This document shows positions 35,101 through 58,000 of a stretch of 64,000 nucleotides of DNA, in pieces. A model generated the notes under the pieces. It saw nothing but the letters and a program-made list of their open reading frames with translations. It was not told the DNA's origin and did not search any database. This stretch comes from Oryzias latipes (lineage: Eukaryota; Chordata; Actinopteri; Beloniformes; Adrianichthyidae), in the NCBI RefSeq assembly GCF_002234675.1, contig NC_019859.2, positions 5,673,240 through 5,737,239 of the forward strand, written 5' to 3'. How positions within the stretch are numbered: position 1 is the first letter of the stretch; each line of letters starts with the position of its first letter. The position numbers were made by a program, and so were the translations under genes.

Positions 35101-38100
35101 ATATCCTGGAGATGGTTAATGTTTTTAGGATCAGTTAATGAGGGCAATTTTCCAAGGCACACTTGACCATCTCCCACGGCACACTGGTTGAAAAACGCTG
35201 ATCTAAACCCACTAGACAGTGCTCTGAACCTTTTTTCTTCAATGATTTGTGATCTTCACTGGTGTCCATGGATTACATGAAATCTTTCCACCTTTGTCGT
35301 GGTAGGGATAACACGTCAATGTAAGGGTGGGGTCATCTGGACCCCATAGGATAGCACAAGGGTTAAATAGACTTTTGCAGATGTGCTAAAAATGTACTTT
35401 CTGCATCTTTCTTCTCTATGGAAGCCGTTCCTCTGCGCCCTCTACCAGCGGTCGGCCAGACGGTTTCTTCCCAAGTGGTCAACGCCATCGTCAACTTTCT
35501 CATCACGGACCTCCAGCCGGCGTCTGTGGTGGAAGGCAGCGGCTTCAGGCAGCTGCTGCACACCCTCCTGCCCGCCCACAGGGAGCTGCCCAAGCCCTGG
35601 CTGCTGGAGGGCGTCATGAGGGACCAGCACATCCGCGGCAGGGTGAGCCTGGCTCAGCTGCTGAGGCAGAAGACCGGCGGCGCCGAGAGAGACGAGGTGA
35701 GCGACCACACCGCTCCGCTGGAATGCGAGCCCTGGAAGTGTCAGAGGCCCTCCACCAATCAGAGGGAAGCTCCGCCGTTTGTGACTCTGAGCGGGGAGTT
35801 GTGGCTGCACAGCTGGCAGGGGAACCCGGAGCGCTACCTCACCCTCTGGGCTCACTGCATCGACGAGAACTTCAGCTTTCACAACCAGGCGCTGGCGACC
35901 CGAAAGCTGACCAGCAGCGGGGAAAACTACTTCGAAGCCCTGGAGGCGCAGGTGAAGGCGATGACGGAGGAGTGGGGGGGCTTTCGGCCAAATTTCATCG
36001 TGCTGGGAGTGGAGGGGACGAGCAGGATGGGGATGGACCCCGCGACGAGCGAGAAGAGCGCAGAGGCCACAGGAAGCTGTGCTCACCCAAACTCAACGAC
36101 TTTCTTAGAGCGGGAGGATTCCGCGTCCCCCGAGGAGGTGCGCGCCTCGGAGCCGGGGGAGTTTGGCGAGGGCTTTCCGTTGGTGCCGTGCTTCTTTAGC
36201 TCTGTGCAGGCCGGCATTGAGGAGCTGATGGCGCACCCCGTCATCCGCAAAACTCTCAGCCAGTTCCAGGATCACCTGAGCGAGCTGTTCCTGCCGCCCA
36301 CCCAGAGCAAAGGCTCCCTGCTCGTCCACGCCCACAAGCTCCTGAAAAGCCTCCCCAAGGAGGAGCAGGCGCAGCTCACCTCCTGGGCTCACTGCCGGCC
36401 GGCCTGGAAGGACCTGTACCCTCTGCTGAGCACGCTGGTCAAACACAAAAGCCTCATCTCGGACGTGTTAAAGGAGGTCAAAGGCGAGCGTTCGGCCGCA
36501 GAGTCTGCTCTCGGCGGCTGCCCCCCGAGCTCAACCGCCGCCCCGCAGGCTCTGCGCTCCGAATGGAAGGTGTTGGAGGATCTGTGTCTGGTGCTCAAAC
36601 CGCTGGACGTCGCCTGTCAGACTCTGGCCAAGGAGGCCTTCCCCCGCCTGTCCCTCATCAAACCCATCCTTACCGGCCTGCTGTCGCGCCACTTCGTGGC
36701 CCGGCCGGGAGACTCCTCCTCCATCCTCAAGGAGGTGAAGCGGTTGATGAGGAGGAAGCTGACGAGCTGCTACAGCAGCCCCGCTGTCAACAGGGTCTTG
36801 TGCGTGGCGTGTTCCCTGGACCCGCAGTTCCGTGAGCTGGGCTTCATGGAAGAGAAGGTGAGCTGGGAATTTTCCTTCCTACCTGGCAGCAGACATCATT
36901 GGAAGTTCCTTGAAAGAAATGTTATTTTCACGGTTATGGTTGCTCCCCGTTTAAAGCCTTAATTTAATTTAATTTTTAATTATTTCTACCAATCTGACAA
37001 ACACATTTGTTGGCCTCGCCCTGATCATCTTTTGATCTATTTTAAAAGCGTTCCAGTAGTCTTTTAATTATAATAATAAGGCCGTTTCAATCCACATTTT
37101 TGAACGCCTGTGTTGTTTTCTAGGACCTAGTTTCTGCTCTTGAGTTGTGAACGGAACTGTTGGCACGGAGTAAGTCTCCCCCCTTCCCATCATCCATGCG
37201 CTCATGCGCTCTCCCACTAGCTTACAGCCCCTCACAACCCCAACCTAACATTAGAAACGAAAATAGCGAGCTGTATTGGAGCCGTCCAGCTGAACAGTTC
37301 TGATCCAGATGCCATCGTATGACGTCTGCTTCCGTATCTCCTTCTGGTCGCTGTTTTATTCCCTACATACTTTTGTTAGGATTCGTACATTTTGTAGGTT
37401 TGTTGTTTCAAGATCATAAGATTTGTAATTCGTTAAAGAAAAAAAAAATAAACCCAACTGCTGGAAAACTTCTTCTGCCTGAAGTTTGCGGTCGATGATG
37501 TTTGGCGCCGTCTCGTTGTCTGCAGTCAGGTCCCTCTCGTCTCGTCCTGTGACGGCGTTTGCATGTAACAGCTTTTCTGTCAATGTTCCAGGAGCAGGCC
37601 GCCACCTTCAACTGGCTGAAGAACGAGGCTGTGAGGATCACCAAGGAGAACTCCTTAAAGAAACCGAGCAAGACGGAGGAGCGGCTGAAGAGGAGCGTCT
37701 CCCCCGAGTCACCGGAGTCCGAAAACGACTTACGGAGGAGCAAGCGCCTCAAAGAGTGCCCCCCGATCAACTTCAAAGAGATGGGAGGTGAAGAGAGCGA
37801 CCCCGGAGAGGCGGAGGAGAGCGAGGAGCCAGACCCCGCTTTTCAGCCGGGGCTGTCTGGGATGGAGTTCCTGCTAGGAGACCTGTTCTGCTCCGCTTCC
37901 AAGAACCGGGAGAGTTCTGCGGAGGAGTCGGTCGACATGGAGATATCGGTCTTCAGGGCCGACAAGGGGGCCTCTCTGGGGATGGAGCCCCTGCAGTGGT
38001 GGAGGACCAAGGCGGTGCAGTTTCCTCTCCTGGCGTCAGTGGCTCGTGCCTACCTGGCCGCCCCCGCAGTGGCGGGGAACGCCGCGCAGGAATTCATACA

Positions 38101-38227
38101 GGACGGAACGACGAACAGGAGGAGATCGAACATTCCACCCGAAAGTTTGGACACCATGCTCTTCCTGCACCACAACCACATCTCTGTCACCGACGGCGGG
38201 CCGGCAGCAGCCAGCGACCGGGGCTGA
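22957..38227 (+). CDS. BED finger - PR/SET - BED finger - hAT transposase fusion protein
   Basis: Exons: first exon A 22957-23197 or B 29831-30068, then 31303-31631, 32250-32314, 32395-32552, 32635-33144, 35449-36857 and 37592-38227 (TAA/TGA region; stop TGA at 38225). All joins keep frame; with exon B the protein is 1114 residues. Order: BED finger (about 15-65), PR/SET (about 115-262, with [32 protein letters not shown]), linker, second BED (about 372-420, [19 protein letters not shown]), hAT transposase (435-1114, with [40 protein letters not shown] and the dimerisation region [20 protein letters not shown]). The PR part is PRDM9/11-like. The transposase acidic sites look lost (GELW where D-x-W-T is usual), so it is domesticated. 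Probable nuclear DNA-binding regulator. I know no named gene of this architecture. Confidence 0.8.
23735..26325 (-). mobile_element. Decayed hAT transposon(s), composite, in intron 1 of the fusion gene
   Basis: The ends look like fish hAT termini (GGGGTGTATTGGC at left, TTAACACCCCTAAT at right) and the inside carries repeated ATCGATA/CGATAT stretches. A further terminus-like sequence (GATATTTTGGCACACCCC, 25784-25802) suggests two nested elements. The minus strand from about 25690 to 25135 encodes a hAT transposase piece: [53 protein letters not shown] and [17 protein letters not shown], then a stop. It is broken and much of the C-terminal part is missing. Borders are approximate. Confidence 0.6.
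26395..26760. repeat. Unclassified interspersed repeat
   Basis: The motif TGATGGAATCAACCTGGAT followed by GAGTCTTCATAGACATAT recurs at 40460-40502, and CTGACTGGGAGCCAGTGCAA is a phrase I associate with fish retroelement debris. Class unknown. Confidence 0.4.
27660..28495 (-). mobile_element. Tc1/mariner-like transposon, degraded
   Basis: The terminal-type sequence AAAAAAGTATTTCGTCAGCC near 27677 is typical of a fish Tc1-like element. The minus strand of 28280-28490 encodes the catalytic-domain part [20 protein letters not shown] and frames nearby continue it with stops. It lies in intron 1 of the fusion gene. Not autonomous. Confidence 0.7.
28500..28760 (+). repeat. Interspersed repeat S (copy 1)
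   Basis: Matches the reverse complement of 58500-58775: both share the GTGCTGGCAG core, AAGGGGCTGTTCTCACT, GAGAACCC.CT.GTTTCTGTG and GAACATTATAAT. Likely a MITE; ends not defined. Confidence 0.5.
29553..29830 (+). promoter_or_regulatory. Upstream region of BED first exon B
   Basis: Contains the two blocks also found before exon A (GTCGGTCGAC...GACGTA...GCATAGAA and TCCGATCTATGCGCTGCA). No TATA box is evident at a fixed place. Promoter role is inferred from the shared sequence and the ATG-starting exon that follows. Confidence 0.45.
29831..30068 (+). CDS. First exon B: BED zinc finger of the BED-PR-hAT gene
   Basis: Begins [20 protein letters not shown] and carries CRLC and HLRRRH, a full BED finger, then a phase-1 donor (CAGG/GTAATT). 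It is the nearer of two candidate first exons to the acceptor at 31303. The shared phase and start position with exon A show they are duplicates. Confidence 0.75.
33425..33600. repeat. Interspersed repeat family R (reverse partial copy)
   Basis: Carries AAACTAGCAGGAGAAGGTGT and GCAGAAACTATGTCCTATAA, reverse complements of the family's CTAGCTTAC-side and TAGGACATAG blocks. In an intron of the fusion gene. Confidence 0.5.
34277..35366. mobile_element. piggyBac-like MITE (copy 5), split by a hAT element
   Basis: Left half 34277-34330 and right half 35201-35366, with TTAA at both borders and ends CCCTTGTGCTATC / GATAGCACAAGGG. The hAT insert sits after ATCTAGAC of the family landmark GGGTCATCTAGACCCACTAG. 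Confidence 0.85.
34331..35200. mobile_element. Non-autonomous hAT element inside MITE copy 5
   Basis: 870 bp with inverted ends CAGTGTTTTTCAAC and GTTGAAAAACGCTG, and 8-bp target copies ATCTAGAC (34323-34330) and ATCTAAAC (35201-35208). Subterminal phrases on the cost side (GCCACGGCACACTTTAACC) recur inverted near the right end. No transposase seen. Confidence 0.85.
37018..37330. repeat. Interspersed repeat family R (copy in fusion-gene intron)
   Basis: Shares CTAGCTTACAGCCCCTCACA, CCCCAACCTAACATTAGAAA and the TCTAGGACCTAGTTTCTGC block with copies at 7064 and 14640. Lies in the last intron of the fusion gene. Confidence 0.55.
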
Positions 38228-38436
38228 CGGGCTTTCAGCCCGACTTTGACCACAAAACACGCGATCGGCCGGGCAGCAGCGGGTGGAGAAGAAGCGGCGA
38301 ATCACAATCACTAAAGCTTTCTCCCTCCACTCACTCTGCTGCTCGCCAACGCAAACATTTGAGCGTGCGGTCACGTGACGGCAGCTTCATGCACGGGTCA
38401 CACAGATTAGAGCAGACTGAGAAATTTAAAAGGAGA

Positions 38437-38812
38437 TATATCAGGGCTGCACAATATGAGGAAAACTCGCGATTTGCAATATCAGTGATCAATATTGCGA
38501 TGATGATATAACTTGAGATACATGAACAAATGGCAAAACAACCAAAAACATCATTTCCATTTCACTGCAACAGTCTAATTTAAATGAGAAAATCCCTAAA
38601 ATTACACTCCAGACGTCCTTCGTCTACATAGGAGGTGAGCGTCTAATATTAAAGGGCTCAATCTGATTGGTCAATGCGTAAATGGATTTATTTGATTCCA
38701 CAAATAATTCAAGGTGCCGTAAGATCGTTTTAGCACATTTAAGGAAACCATTAATCGCAATTTTCGCCGTCTTTTGCAATGTGCGTATTGTGCAGGCCCG
38801 GTATATTTAATA
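38437..38812. mobile_element. hAT-type MITE (GGGCTGCACRATA family, copy 1)
   Basis: Left end CAGGGCTGCACAATATGAGG, right end TGCGTATTGTGCAGGCCCG, roughly inverted. Inside, TGAACAAATGGCAAAACAACC and other phrases match copy 2 at 56994. Just past the stop of the fusion gene, perhaps in its 3' UTR. Confidence 0.7.
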
Positions 38813-38829
38813 AATTGTCATCTAAAACA

Positions 38830-40719
38830 GTCAAATCCAGTTCAAAGTCCCAGAGGTCCATCTACGGTAATCCTTAAGCCTCATCCACCCTTAAACCCAG
38901 TCGTGGAGGAGGAAACGGCTTCGTTGCAGCTGGTAGGAACACAAAAGGGGGACGTTTCGCATCAACCTGGGGCACACGCATAAATCAGCTGGAGAGCTGC
39001 GTTATCTTTATCCATCCAGGCATTTAGTTTCTCTACGCAGCTTCCTGGCTGTTCGCGGCCACCCGTCTCACCAGGCTTCCGCACGCACCTCAGCCTCAGG
39101 GGATGTGATTCCAAGTCCCCGCCCCCTAAACCTTCTCAGAGGTCCATTTAAAGACTTTTCTGGTCATCTTTTGTGGTGGTAAGGAGTTCTGTCCAATCAG
39201 GTGTAAGGCTGTTATCCAAACACAAAGCATGTAAGACGAACAAGTTAGCGCAACAAAGTGAGGATCATCAGCATAGGATCGTTGCAACACGCCTGGTCCG
39301 CCTCTGACGCGCGTACAACTGCGCACACGGCTGAGTTTTTGCAGCGCTGAAGTCCTGCAATCGCCTGCAGACCGTGTTGCTCTAAAACAAAAATGGATCC
39401 AGCTCGTACCCAGTTTCCTTTGAACCTCTACAGAACATCCAGAGGATGTCGACATCCCAGAATGCTCAGAGTTGCCGTCACGTGATTGGCTATTTAAATA
39501 TTTGCACCTATAAGCATAGCTGATCAAGTTTAGACCCCTTCCAAGAGTTGAACTGACTGAAAACATTGATAACGTGAAGTGTATTGTTGTTGTCGTTGGT
39601 GTATTCAATGTGTTTTTCTAGAGTCTTAGGAGGACGTCTGCGTGCGTTTGACTTTTTAACTACTGATGGAGTCTGTTCTGTTAATTACCTCGTAACTCTT
39701 AGTGCCTTACCTTGTTTCCCATTTGATTATGCTTTTAACTAAACTATCAAAGACATTAAAACCCAAATTATGATGGAGGTTATGGCCTCTGAATGAAGGT
39801 ATGGTGCACCGTCTCTAGCTGCATTCTTTTTTTAAATAAAGCAAGATATGAGTTAAAACCAGTTATATGCAATGCTGCCGAGTCCTTTCTGTCTTTGCTG
39901 AATTGATTGAAAATCACAACCTTGTCAGGAAGAAGGAGCTGGTCTGTGAAGGAAATGAGAGTAGAACGGCCTTCATGGTGGCCGTTTCGCTGCTGCACTG
40001 AAGTCCTGGATGCCTGTGTCCTTTGTTTCTCACCGTTGAGCACAAAACGCTTCATTTTTGTCCTCCATGTCCTGTTGGCACTGGATGATTTAAAAAAAAA
40101 AATAACAATGTAAGCTGTCTGAATTATGATCATTTTTATCAATTACTATAGTAGTAGGTTTAGGGGCTGTCATCTGGACTTACAGCTGGTATAAATGGGC
40201 TCATGGGGGAGGAGTCAGACCTGAAACTGGGTGGTATTCTCAACTTAGCCTACATGGTTTCGGGTCGTTAAGAGTTCCTTGTCAGCTGGGGTTGGGGAGC
40301 CAGTGACTCCCTCCCCAAACTGGTCATCTCTTTCAGCTGTTTACAACCCAGGTGGAACTGGTTCGGTTTGTTTGGGTTTCAGAACACTGATGGATGGAAG
40401 AATAAACCTGATAAACCTTAAAAAACTAAATCCAGATGACGGCCCTAAACCTACTGCTATGATGGAATCAACCTGGATGAATGAGTCTTCATAGACATAT
40501 ATCTACAAAACTTTACCAGGGAGGCCCCCTACTGGTCATCCGTGGTACTGCAATGTAAGGGCAGTCTGAGTTCATTTCAGTAAATAAAAGTATCTGCAAA
40601 ATAGTTTTTGGAGATTTTTATTAAGAAATAAATGATCCACGTATTTAAAAATAAAAGTACAAGTGATTTAATTTATTTATTTCTTGTTAGAAAATCGTGT
40701 TTTTAGGTGGTTTCTTCCG
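38830..40719. other. Intergenic DNA between the fusion gene and slc43a3
   Basis: No gene recognised. An open frame of 160 codons at 39126-39608 (-) has no similarity I know. The repeat phrase at 40460-40502 matches 26420-26475. Confidence 0.35.
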
Positions 40720-51553
<10,834 letters not shown>

Positions 51554-54500
51554 GATGCCCTTCCTCTCACCCAAACTGGACTTCGAAGAGGTCGTTCTTC
51601 AGATCTCCTGGCAGGTTTGCCTCAGCTCTGTCTAAGACACAAGTTTCAGAGACATTCCAAACTAAGGAAAAGCTCTTTTACTCTGTCATCAGTTTGCTGA
51701 ATGTGTTAATACCTCCAGACTGGAGACAAAGCAGGACAAATCCCCAGCTGCTAGAACAGTGAATAAATAATGAAACATCCGTTAGGACGGTTATGACAGA
51801 TGTTCTGAGACTCGAATGATTCAGACACAATAGAAAAGAGAAACTCTGCAGGTTTCATGAGGACGAAAGGGATTTTTTTGGTCTAAGCTGTTAAATAAGA
51901 AATGAAATGATGTTCGCATTGTATTTTTGTTGTCTATCTAACCTTAAAAGCCTCTTAACATATTTATTACACTGCTGATGTTGGATCTAAAGTAAAAAGT
52001 AAACATTTGTTAAGAAAAATTGTCTTAGCTTCTGTCTTGCAAGAAAATAAATTCTTTTCAAGAAAGTTTTTCATCAGCAAAATATTCTTGTTTGGTAAAA
52101 AAAGTCTAATTTTTTTTAAGCTAAAAATAAGAATTCTTTGTAAGAAAGGGGTAAGAATGTTTTCATTTCTAGGGGTTATGTTTTTGCAGTTAAGTAAACT
52201 TTATTTTTTTTCCCCAGCAAACTGCCAACAAGGACTCATAACTATTCTCACTAAACTTTAACAGACCTTTAAACTTGCACCTGATAGTATAAAATAAGGT
52301 CATATTTAGTATTTGGCAACAATACGCCAATCACTTTTCGAACTTGCTTAGACTAAATTCTGCAAACACAATCTGTCATTTAAATGGAGTTTACGCACAA
52401 ATCTTTTCTTGGTGTAGCCTAGCAACCGCTGAAAAACAGATAACTGATCAAAATCATTCAGGATTACATGAATTGATAGCAAAAGTTTTCCTGTTTTACC
52501 TCAGAGAAGCCCCTCCACGCTTGCTCTTGCGTCTTTACGCAGCGAGTTCTGCTGGGTTTTGGCTCATCTCCCTCATGTTGAACTGACAGTGTCAGACCAG
52601 CCAATCTGACAGACTGCAGCAGTTATCCAGGAGGTACCAACATAATCCAGATTAGCAGGCTTAATCTAATGACACAGGACTGTAATGTCTTTAAACTACC
52701 TATAATATTCCCAAAGTAGCGGAAAATTGTAGCATCATCTTGTTGTTAAAATAGAAAACGGGAGCTAACAAACAGCCTGCACTAGTCAGGAACACTGGCA
52801 TGCAAACGGCACTGATTCAGCTAAACAGATTTTCTTCTGGTGGACATTTGGAAAATTGTGAGGCACCAAAGCCTGTAGGGTTTGCAGCGGGGCTCCTCAC
52901 TCCCTCCCTCCCTCTGTCCACATATGCAGCCATGCATCCAGACAGGCAGGGGACAGCTGCGGTGGTGGTTTTCTATAGCATGGTAAAGGTTTAGGGTAAT
53001 GGATCTGCAGCTCATGTTTGGATTTATGTCCCTGTATGTCATGATGTTACAGCTGCTGTGGATCCATTTACAGTTGCTATGAAGAAAATGACTTGCAGGA
53101 TCCTTTTCCAATTAATATGAGAACATTTATTTTGTAGATCTGAGCTTCCAACAGTATATATACGATTATTAATCAAATTATTCTAATAACCTATTATCAT
53201 AACAAAACAAAAATATATGTTTTCCTTATGTCATTTTAGCCATTGACATTTTGGGCCATCTCCTCTCATTTTTGTGGGAGTTTCTTCTACATAAAGACTG
53301 TTAAAAATTGTATGTAATTAATCCCTATTCATAAATTTTGAAATATATTTGTATTTATTACAGCAAAGATAAGTTCATTTCATGACCACTAAAATGTAGT
53401 TCTTCTTCTTGCATACCTAAATATTGTTTAAAAATGGTTTTATTTGCTACCAAGATGCTGTACATTTTGTTTCTTAGCTATAGTCAATGTTGTCACATGA
53501 CTACTGTGAATATCATATCCTTTTAAAACTAGTCGATCAAAATGAGTAAATACTTTGAAAACAATTATTCTATGTCCAATATAAATCAACAGATAGACAT
53601 TCAGTTTTAGATTATTTGCTCATTTGAAGGTAGTAGTTTTTAAAAGTTTTGTGCACTGAGTGTAGGATTTAAAACAAATTAATGGACAGACACACAAAGA
53701 AATACAAAATAAAATTTTAGATTTTTATTTTATATACAGTTATAATTCACATTTTTTTTTGTTGTTGTTTATGTTTACTGACAGAATTCAGACGACTGGT
53801 CTGTGTGGATAGGGACTTAATGAGGTTCTTCTTTTTACACAAAAACAACGCTTATTGATACAGCAAAGATAAAAATAGTAGAGACAACACTGCAAAAAAA
53901 GTTGTGGCTGGAAACGTCTTGCTTCAAGTTGGCTATTTCACAATTCCTGTTTAACAACTTTAAAAAGAATTTAAAGCATCGGGGAAAATTATTCTCCTGA
54001 CGATAGAATAAAAAAATGTGCGTAAATGTATGTGCTGTATGCACTTTTCACCTTAAAGGAAGTGAAAAGGGGCTACATTACTCTATATGACAGATATAAA
54101 TCACTTAATGTGATATTTTTAGCCTATTGGGATTTCTGAGCAATAAACAGACATTTTCATTTTATTTAAAGTGAAGAAAAAAGAATCTATAGTATCTTTA
54201 CTCATTCAAAAAATCCACATGTTCACAACGACAAAGACCAGTGCTGCCCTCTGCTGTTCATTTCTGGGATCTGCTGCCAATTGTGTGATGTATATTTTCA
54301 ACCACAATGTTGACCTAACATATTTGGCCTCAATAGTTATTATTTTTTTCTTTTTCTAACTTGTCCTGTCCAACAGCTGAGGAGACAGATGAGAGCTGAA
54401 GGCCTCTTGTGTTGGACATATTTTACTTTAACAACACGGGTCATGAATCTTCTGACACACCACAGGTATGTCTGAATAAACCCCTTTTGTAATCGATCAA

Positions 54501-55093
54501 ATGAATAGAATAAATGTTTAAAATGTCTCCTTTATTTGCATTTAAAAGCCACAGTCTAAAAAATATCATATTTATTTGCCTTTTTTTTGTTGTTGTTAAG
54601 TTTCCCTTTAAAATATGCTTGTCAGGGACTTTGCTTTGTAAATTAAGAACAAATTGGAGTATCTGTTTCAAATTCATTTTTAAATTTTAGTTCAATATCC
54701 AAAAAAGGTTTTATTTTCTCTGTGGACAAAAGTTTGGTCCTAATCCTCTTCCGTATTCCAAAAGATGGCAGTCGTTGTCGTTATGTGAAATTTGTCCCGA
54801 GTACTGCCTGCTAGGCAGCATCAAGTTGCCTTTTAATGTGGAATAAAATATTAAAATTTATTATCACAAATGGTGTTAAGTATGTCATATCCTTGGACAG
54901 TTCTTTGTGCAGACAGCCTAACACATCTAGCTTTTCCTCTGCGGAATGGGGAGCGCGGTATCCTGCAAGCCATGGTTCAGGGGTTTAACGTTTAACCAAG
55001 CGCGGGAGTTCTGCTGTGCAGAGTCACACCAGTTTTGCATCTTGAGCAGAGACGCCGCCAGTTTCCTGAAAGAAAAGTTTCAAGGAATTCACC
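51554..55093. other. Intergenic DNA between divergent slc43a3 (-) and dctd (+)
   Basis: The two genes start back to back, about 3.5 kb apart. slc43a3 5' non-coding exons probably lie on the left side. I see no other gene; the rest is A/T-rich. Confidence 0.4.
54990..55010 (+). promoter_or_regulatory. Possible E2F-like site before dctd
   Basis: AGCGCGGGAG at about 54999 fits a loose E2F core (GCGCGGGA) 90 bp before the ATG. It would suit a dNTP-supply gene, but a single weak match is not proof. Confidence 0.25.
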
Positions 55094-58000
55094 ATGGAAG
55101 AAAGTCAGCAGCCTCGTCTAGTTAACGGGTAACGTGCCTCTTTTACGTGACTTACTTCTTCATTTTTAAAGAAAAAGTTGTTATAAACCCAACTTCTCGT
55201 TTAGTCTGTGTTTGATTAAATGTTTTCCCCTCGTTCCTGTTGTGATCGTATATATGAGTCAAAAATCAGCTGTTTATCGTTTTACAGCCTCGTTAAAATG
55301 TACTCAGTCACTTATGAGGAATATTTACACCTTTTCAATCAGACAGAAGGGTGTGTGATTCACTGACTGGTTGATACGTTTCTTCGTTTCTCCACGAGCA
55401 GAGCGCGTGCCCGCAAACATGATTATTTGTGAATCTGTGTGATGCTGTTATTGAGTGCTGACTGAAAAATGCACAATATTAAGCAATTAACTTTATATTT
55501 AAAGTCCCCCCCATTTTTTTTATTAATCTGAAATATATTTTAAAAGGTCAAAAAGTAACAAACACCTTTTCCTTAAATTTACCTGAGCTTTTTTTTAAAG
55601 TCATCCACTCAGTTTATCAGTTGCTTTATGATTAGCAGCAATTGGCTGCCTTTTCATTTTGTCTTTATGCAAAAAAACAAAACAGAAACATAATTAGATC
55701 TGATGTTTTTGCCTTATTAACGTTAAGATTATATATCCTTTTTATGTGTTTGTTCGTAGTTGTTCTGCTAAGAAAAGAGAAGATTACCTGGAATGGCCAG
55801 AGTATTTTATGGCTGTTGCCTTTCTGTCAGCACAAAGAAGCAAAGACCCAAACTCTCAGGTATTTATTGATCAGAACAGCTTGGTTTTTTAGAGTGATGC
55901 ACATTTAGCTGATAATCTGGGCATTGGTGACGATAATTAAAAAGGTTGTAGTGTTTTTATTGTATTTGTTGTGTTAAAATAGCATCACAATTGTGGTTGT
56001 AAGATGGTCTGTCTAAAGTCTGTGACTAACTGGACTTTGAAAACATCACTTTTTATTGTTCCACAGAGTTTAGAAAAGCATGCAGTATGTGGACAAATAC
56101 TGACTATAGTGTCCAATTTGGTTCTGGAGGTTGAACAAATTCCAAGCCTGAATTTCAGGCGAATCCAGAATTAATAAAGGCTGCAGTTCCATAAATGACC
56201 GCTAGAGGATGTTTTTCTTTTGTCATTTCAGTCAAAATTCTTACTACACTAAATTCTGTTGATATGCATTGCTTATCTTTTAATTGATAACAACTAGGGT
56301 TGTAACAAGTATCCAAATTCTAGGATATTTGCAATCTGTTCCAGAAAAATAGTTTATAAATATTTGTGATGTCCAAATTTGCTGATTCCCGATCTTTATA
56401 ATAGAGTAAGGTAAAAATGTTATTGTCGTTCTGAAATTGGAGAACTGTGTTGAATTTTAAGTATAAACTAAACCCAAGGAATGCGCTACTGTCACCGGAA
56501 GTAAATTAAAGTACGTACTATAAAGTAAAGTGTCAGTGAAGGTTCTCATTCTAAAAGTAAAGCTATGAAGGGTTTTTGTAGAGGGGGGGGGGGGGGGATT
56601 AGAGCAAAATTTATGTTGCTGAAATAAGTTCTGAAAAATAAAAAAAAAGTCATTTTTTTTAAAACACATCTGTTGGAAACAGTGTTGTCTGTTTAGATTA
56701 CAGGACTGTGTTTTCTAGTTGTTACATTTTTGTTGAGGTCTTCATCAATTCTCTTCTTGTCATCGATCTACTGGAACGGTTGTCAGAAAAACTACAAGGA
56801 TGGAAAAACTTTGGAGAGCATTTTCAGAATTTTTTTGTTGCATAATACAAAGCAAGAGTGACATTTGTTTTGTTTACTGCTAAAGCGAATCGAGAAGTTG
56901 ACTGAAAAACTATCCAGAGGGACATTGTTTAAAGTACTAAATACAATTTATTTATTCCAAAAACTGTTTTTTGTCTGTTTTATTGATCCTGATTAGGGCT
57001 GCACGATATGAGGAACACTCGCGATATTAGTGATCAATATTGACGATATAACTTGTGATACATGAACAAATGGCAAAAAACCCAAAACACAATTTCCATT
57101 TCACTGTTACATTTTAAAAATTACACTTCAAATGACCGTCATCTGCATAGGAGGCGAACATCAAACATAAAAAGGCTCAATCTGACTGGTCAATGATATA
57201 AAAGGCTCCGATCCGATTGGTCAAATGCCTAAATAGATCTATTTGATTTCTTAAATACTTCAATTCGCCGTCTTTTGGGATATGCGTATCGCACAGCTTG
57301 ATTTTGCAATAACGAAAAATGTGCGATTTATTGTGCACACCTAATCCTGATTTCTTGATCCAAGTTGAGGTATAAATGATGCTGTTTAATTATAAAGGGT
57401 TATTTTAAATTTCCTTACATGCAGTAAATAGGCATTCAGACAAATTAAATTGAATGGTTTGAATCGTGGTGAGTTGTCGATCTTGATTTGTGAATAGAAT
57501 TACGTGGGAATCTACTGCCCTAAACTACTGTGTTTGTGGGTTGTCCTTTTTCAATTTTATTTATTTAGCTGTTTTGAGTTTTCATTTAATTCAAATTGGA
57601 TTATCAGGGGTGTATTTTCTCTGATTGGCGGGTCGGTGGGCTCATTTTCCTGTGTCCCGCCCAGGTGCTCATTTTCAGAGCGTTGCTCATTTTGGGAGAG
57701 TAAATTCCAGTCTTAATGTTCCTACGTCCAGCTTTGGATGACTTTAGAGATTATTGGTCCAATGTTAATTTTTTTGTGATGCATGATGTTTAAGCAATCT
57801 CACAAGTCTTTGTATTCTGCATGAGGATAGGCTCTGTATTAAAAGACTAATGTGAGGAATACATCTCACATAGTGAAGTCTCTTCCTGCAGGTGGGTGCA
57901 TGCATCGTGAACCAGGAGAACAAGATAGTTGGCATTGGTTACAATGGAATGCCCAATGGCTGTGATGACGACCTGCTGCCCTGGTCCCGCTCTGCTGACG

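Noticed and set aside
35442-36086. 214-codon minus frame in the transposase exon
   Set aside because: Antisense to the in-frame hAT exon; no similarity.
39126-39608. 160-codon minus frame between genes
   Set aside because: No recognised motif, no neighbouring exons, and ordinary intergenic composition.
51554-51574. Upstream start of slc43a3 at 51574
   Set aside because: The codon there is TTG; the first ATG in frame is at 51553.
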